Positions 61,315-64,000 of a stretch of DNA of 64,000 bases are shown piece by piece; position 1 is the stretch's first letter, and the number at the start of each line of letters is the position of its first letter. The notes beneath the pieces are model-generated. The model searched no databases. It was not told where the DNA came from and saw nothing but the letters and a program-made list of their open reading frames with translations. The position numbers were made by a program, and so were the translations under genes. The DNA lies in assembly GCF_007273535.1 (NCBI RefSeq), contig NZ_RIBP01000004.1, positions 2,766,001-2,830,000 of the forward strand. Reading direction: 5' to 3'. Origin of the DNA: Niallia circulans. Its GTDB lineage: Bacteria > Bacillota > Bacilli > Bacillales > Cytobacillaceae.

Positions 61315-61494
61315 AGGGTTGTTGAAGTGTTTCGTATTCCGAATTAAACAAAATGATTATTAATTAAAATGGGGTTGCGTCCTGAAAATATATTTTTTTA
61401 AAGGAGCTATAACGGCTAATTAATATAAAGAAAATTTCAAATCTTAGAACATCACAATAAGAAACACATCTTAATATTAGACAAAGGAGAGAAA

Positions 61495-62265
61495 ATGAAT
61501 ATAAATAATTCGCAAGAATATGATGATCCTACTTTATATGATAAAGAAAATGAATCATATATCCCAGAGATACCATTTTTACAAAAATGGGCATCTAAAC
61601 AACAAGGTCTGATAATTGATATTGCTTGTGGTACTGGTAGAGTAACTATTCCTTTGGCGAAAAAAGGATATAATCTTGTTGGAGTAGATATACATAAGGG
61701 AATGTTAACCCAGGCTAAAAAGAAGGCTGCCAATCTTCATTTACAAATACGTTGGATTGAACAAGACTGTACACAATTAGATTTATGTATAAAGAGTAAT
61801 TTAGTATATAGTGTTGGTAACTCTTTTCAACATTTCCTAACAAACGAGTCACAAGATGGATTACTTACCTCTATAAATAAGTCTTTAGAGGTTGAAGGTT
61901 TATTCATTTTCAACACTCGGTTTCCTAGTGTTGAAGAATTGCTACAACCAAGTACAGAGGAGTATTGGAAATCATATACGGACAATGAAACATTAAATAT
62001 TGTTGATCTGTTTACGATTAGTGAATATGACTCTCTAAAACAAATTCAACACTATACAACTATTAGAAAATACAAAGATAATGCGGGGGACATTATTAAA
62101 GAAAAAAGGACTAATATTAGCCTGAGATATGTATTTCCACAAGAGATGGAAAGACTTTTATTCGCTTTTGGGTTTGAAATTCTACACCTATATAGTGAAT
62201 GGAATGAGACACCTATTACAAATGACAGTTACGAGATGATTTATGTTTGTAGGAAAATAAGATGA
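61495..62265 (+). CDS. Class I SAM-dependent methyltransferase
   Basis: 256 residues. The SAM-binding loop LIIDIACGTGRVTIPLAKKGYNLVGVDIHKGML lies near residues 40-72, typical of the UbiE/Methyltransf_25 group of small-molecule methyltransferases. A C-terminal cap (RTNISLRYVFPQEMERLLFAFGFEILHLY) follows. Substrate unknown. AAAGGAGAG precedes the ATG. It is a single gene in a region of accessory proteins; the long hairpin at 62461 may end its transcript. Confidence 0.88.
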   Translation: MNINNSQEYDDPTLYDKENESYIPEIPFLQKWASKQQGLIIDIACGTGRVTIPLAKKGYNLVGVDIHKGMLTQAKKKAANLHLQIRWIEQDCTQLDLCIKSNLVYSVGNSFQHFLTNESQDGLLTSINKSLEVEGLFIFNTRFPSVEELLQPSTEEYWKSYTDNETLNIVDLFTISEYDSLKQIQHYTTIRKYKDNAGDIIKEKRTNISLRYVFPQEMERLLFAFGFEILHLYSEWNETPITNDSYEMIYVCRKIR

Positions 62266-62460
62266 TAGTTAAATTTTAAAAACTCAGTATTTATAGTGTT
62301 ATTTCAAATTAATAAAGGTTTTGCTTAGTATTAAGGTGTTAATTGGAAGCATAGCTTCGAATAATATGACAGGCTTTATATGTTAAACAGGTTAGTGGAG
62401 GAGACTATAACTAATTAAGATAATACATCACCTCGTTCGATTATAATATCAACAAAATAT

Positions 62461-62523
62461 AAACTGGTACCTGTAGTTGGAAATAATTTCTCAAGCGACC
62501 CACTACAGGTACCGGTTTATTAA
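62461..62523. terminator. Long hairpin terminator
   Basis: A 15-bp stem with one G-U pair (62463-62477 with 62502-62516; arms hold GGTACCTGTAG and its complement) encloses about 24 bases and is followed by TTATTAA. It could end both the methyltransferase transcript and the convergent small-peptide unit. Of the gap 62266-62604 the rest shows no gene. Confidence 0.7.
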
Positions 62524-62604
62524 GTGAACACACCTCAATGAACTTACAAAAAATGTCTTAGTAGCAATCATTCCTACTTATTATTATTTAGCTCTTGTTT
62601 TTTA

Positions 62605-62859
62605 TTACTCTTTTGTTTCTTTAATTCGGATTCTTAATAAACTAAAAAAAGATGTTACAACAAGTAATAAACCAAGGAAATTAGCTCTTAAAAACTCATG
62701 GAAATTACTTGGCTTATCAGAAAAAAACAAAATTATGGCTCCTATAATAAACATAAATATATAGGAAGTATTTAAACTATTTTTTTTCCAAAGGTGCTTT
62801 GATAATAGATTTATGACTAAAAAGACAAGCAGAAACACCAATATCTGAATAATAGCCAA
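62605..62859 (-). CDS. Small three-helix membrane protein, possible immunity protein
   Basis: 84 residues from a TTG start. Hydrophobic segments at about 4-20, 32-46 and 60-77 are separated by basic and Ser-Asn loops (SKHLWKKNSLNTS, SDKPSNF), ending RIRIKETKE. No family is recognised. It lies 50 bp downstream of a broken secreted-peptide gene on the same strand, so its best explanation is an immunity protein for that peptide, which small multi-helix membrane proteins often are. This is inference from position. The ribosome site GGGG lies 11 bases upstream, a little far. Confidence 0.55.
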   Translation of the reverse strand: MAIIQILVFLLVFLVINLLSKHLWKKNSLNTSYIFMFIIGAIILFFSDKPSNFHEFLRANFLGLLLVVTSFFSLLRIRIKETKE

Positions 62860-62909
62860 AGGAACATTACCCCTTATCTTTTAGAAGCTGTAATTTTAGG
62901 AACTGGCAA

Positions 62910-63503
62910 CTATTGTATTTTCACCGTACTACCTTTAGAACTTATCTTACCTGAAAGGAAATTAGCCGCTTTAGATGTATCATATGCCATAAGTGCAGTA
63001 GCTGACGCTGCTGCAATTCCTCCTAATATTATAGATGCTAACGACCAATTATCACTAGACTTTTTTAAAGTTTTTACAAGCTTATCAGCTGTAGATTTAC
63101 TCATTGAAAATGAATAGGATGTCCAGGTTAAACCTCTCTCACCTTTAATTGGATTTCCTTGTTGATTAATTTCAAAAGAACGATCTGCTGTAAAACTAAT
63201 TTCTCCTCTATCTTTGGCCTGATTTAATAAATTAATAGAATTTTGCAATGTTTGTACTTCAGCAGTATTCAGAATTCTACTTGCGCCTCTATCTAAAGTT
63301 AAATTACCATTACTACTTAGCTAAATATAGTTTTCTATTTCCAATGATTTGTCCATCAACTCATCAACCATTGTATTTTCAGTGACAGTTTCAGTACTTA
63401 CTGGTTCTACTTGAGCATGACCTACAGTCGGTAAAAAATTCCCCGTCAACATAGCTACCGATAAAGTTAGAATTCCTATTTTTTTCATACTATTATACTT
63501 CAT
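62910..63503 (-). pseudogene. Bacteriocin-like secreted protein gene interrupted by an in-frame TAG
   Basis: A single frame of 198 codons runs from ATG 63503 to TAA 62910, broken only by TAG at 63321-63323 (codon 61). The first part is a signal peptide (MKKIGILTLSVAMLTGNFLPTVGHA, from about residue 6) and an acidic propeptide-like stretch ending LEIENYI. After the stop the frame goes on with LSSNGNLTLDRGASRIL and a hydrophobic Gly/Ala-rich C-terminus (SIILGGIAAASATALMAYD). This shape, a signal peptide, ENYI-x-L-x-x-NG-x-LTLD and a glycine-rich hydrophobic end, fits a family of Bacillus secreted, probably membrane-active, peptides. It is a nonsense mutant or needs stop read-through. Confidence 0.65.
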
Positions 63504-64000
63504 TTCATCTACAACTCTCCAACCTCTTTTTTTTGAATAAATATTTTAATATTTATTCAATTCAAGCGTAACATAATTTCATTTAGTGAAGATTGAACAT
63601 TCTGTTAAAATATTTTCTCGCTTTGTACTTTATGTCACTAACAAAAACTAGGGTTTTGAGGCATTTAAATCTATTAAAACCAATAAAGTTAGGTAACATA
63701 AATTCTAAACAACTAAAAAAGACAGTACTAAAAAGTACTGTCTCCCGAATAAGGTGTGAACAAATGTGAGGAATTGAAAAGTATTTTTCCATTAGAGATT
63801 AGCATTAAATTGATCTCATATGTATATCTTGTCAAATTACTACTAAAAGAATCATTTATGATGATCCAGGTTAATTAGTTGTGATATTTAAAGACTGATT
63901 TGCGTATTGGATTAATAACAAATACACAAGTAATATTTGTTAAAAATTTAAATTTAATCAGCTTTAAACATTTCGAGTCTTATAAATACTCCTCGGTAAT
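63504..64000. other. 497-bp end region without a recognisable gene
   Basis: The region is about 70% A+T. The only strong structure is a minus-strand terminator at 63713-63743. A 69-codon frame at 63583-63792 overlaps that terminator, lacks a ribosome site and is not accepted. Nothing else coding is seen; a minus-strand gene ending near 63750 may begin beyond the window edge. Confidence 0.5.
63713..63743 (-). terminator. Minus-strand terminator
   Basis: GACAGTACT and AGTACTGTC (63721-63729, 63734-63742) form a 9-bp stem; on the minus strand it is followed by six T residues. Confidence 0.75.

Noticed and set aside
63583..63792. 69-codon minus-strand frame
   Set aside because: It includes a terminator hairpin and lacks a ribosome site.

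Overview
The window is chromosomal DNA from a low-GC Gram-positive spore-former of the Bacillaceae, most likely a Niallia / Bacillus circulans-type organism. The grounds are AGGAGG-type ribosome sites, frequent TTG and GTG starts, intrinsic terminators, a proline T-box, Fur, BirA and CcpA-type operators, and Bacillus-type families (YitT, IDEAL domain, HAAS, DUF3889, DUF3885, LutABC, RhaEW, MalA/MalP). The genus is an inference. No rRNA, tRNA, CRISPR array or intact insertion sequence was seen.

Layout. 0-7.7 kb: end of an MFS transporter, small proteins, a LysR regulator, an ABC half-transporter behind a Fur-like site, an EmrE-type exporter and a HAD hydrolase. 7.65-11.3 kb: promoter, proline T-box, proB, proA and an AEC carrier. 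11.5-20.7 kb: housekeeping and regulatory genes, including a PadR/HAAS pair, a sigma factor-ClpP pair, an rRNA methyltransferase and an Lrp/YitT divergent pair. 19.7-28.0 kb: a carbohydrate island with an ArsR-like regulator facing a binding protein, two permeases, a small membrane protein and two tandem GH2 glycosidases. 28.3-41.2 kb: a Fur-controlled IDEAL-domain gene, a cysteine-free HesB-like protein, PEP carboxylase, thioredoxin-like proteins, a CAP lipoprotein, a MerR/DUF3967 coiled-coil protein, a short metallophosphatase, a luciferase-like oxidoreductase and a CDF transporter. 41.2-49.6 kb: a CopC-CopD (YcnJ-like) protein, bioY with a BirA operator, and a maltose PTS/6-phospho-glucosidase operon with a cre site. 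49.6-55 kb: a degenerate Bacillus repeat, then lutABC and rhaEW, which together would carry rhamnulose-1-phosphate through lactaldehyde and lactate to pyruvate. 55-64 kb: a looser, more AT-rich accessory stretch with orphan proteins, an ECF sigma/anti-sigma pair, a blasticidin-deaminase-like protein, a small frameshifted gene and a bacteriocin-like precursor gene broken by an in-frame TAG.

How it works together. Several units look complete and self-regulated: the T-box with proBA, BirA box with bioY, cre with malPA, ArsR-like regulator with the GH2 cluster, and PadR palindrome with the DUF4188 gene. The least explained items are the two Fur-type promoters, the sigma-ClpP pair, a 28-residue membrane peptide coupled to a VanZ-like gene under a palindromic operator, an unlisted 55-residue gene, near-identical 21-bp repeats flanking the copper gene, and the broken secreted-peptide locus at the right end.
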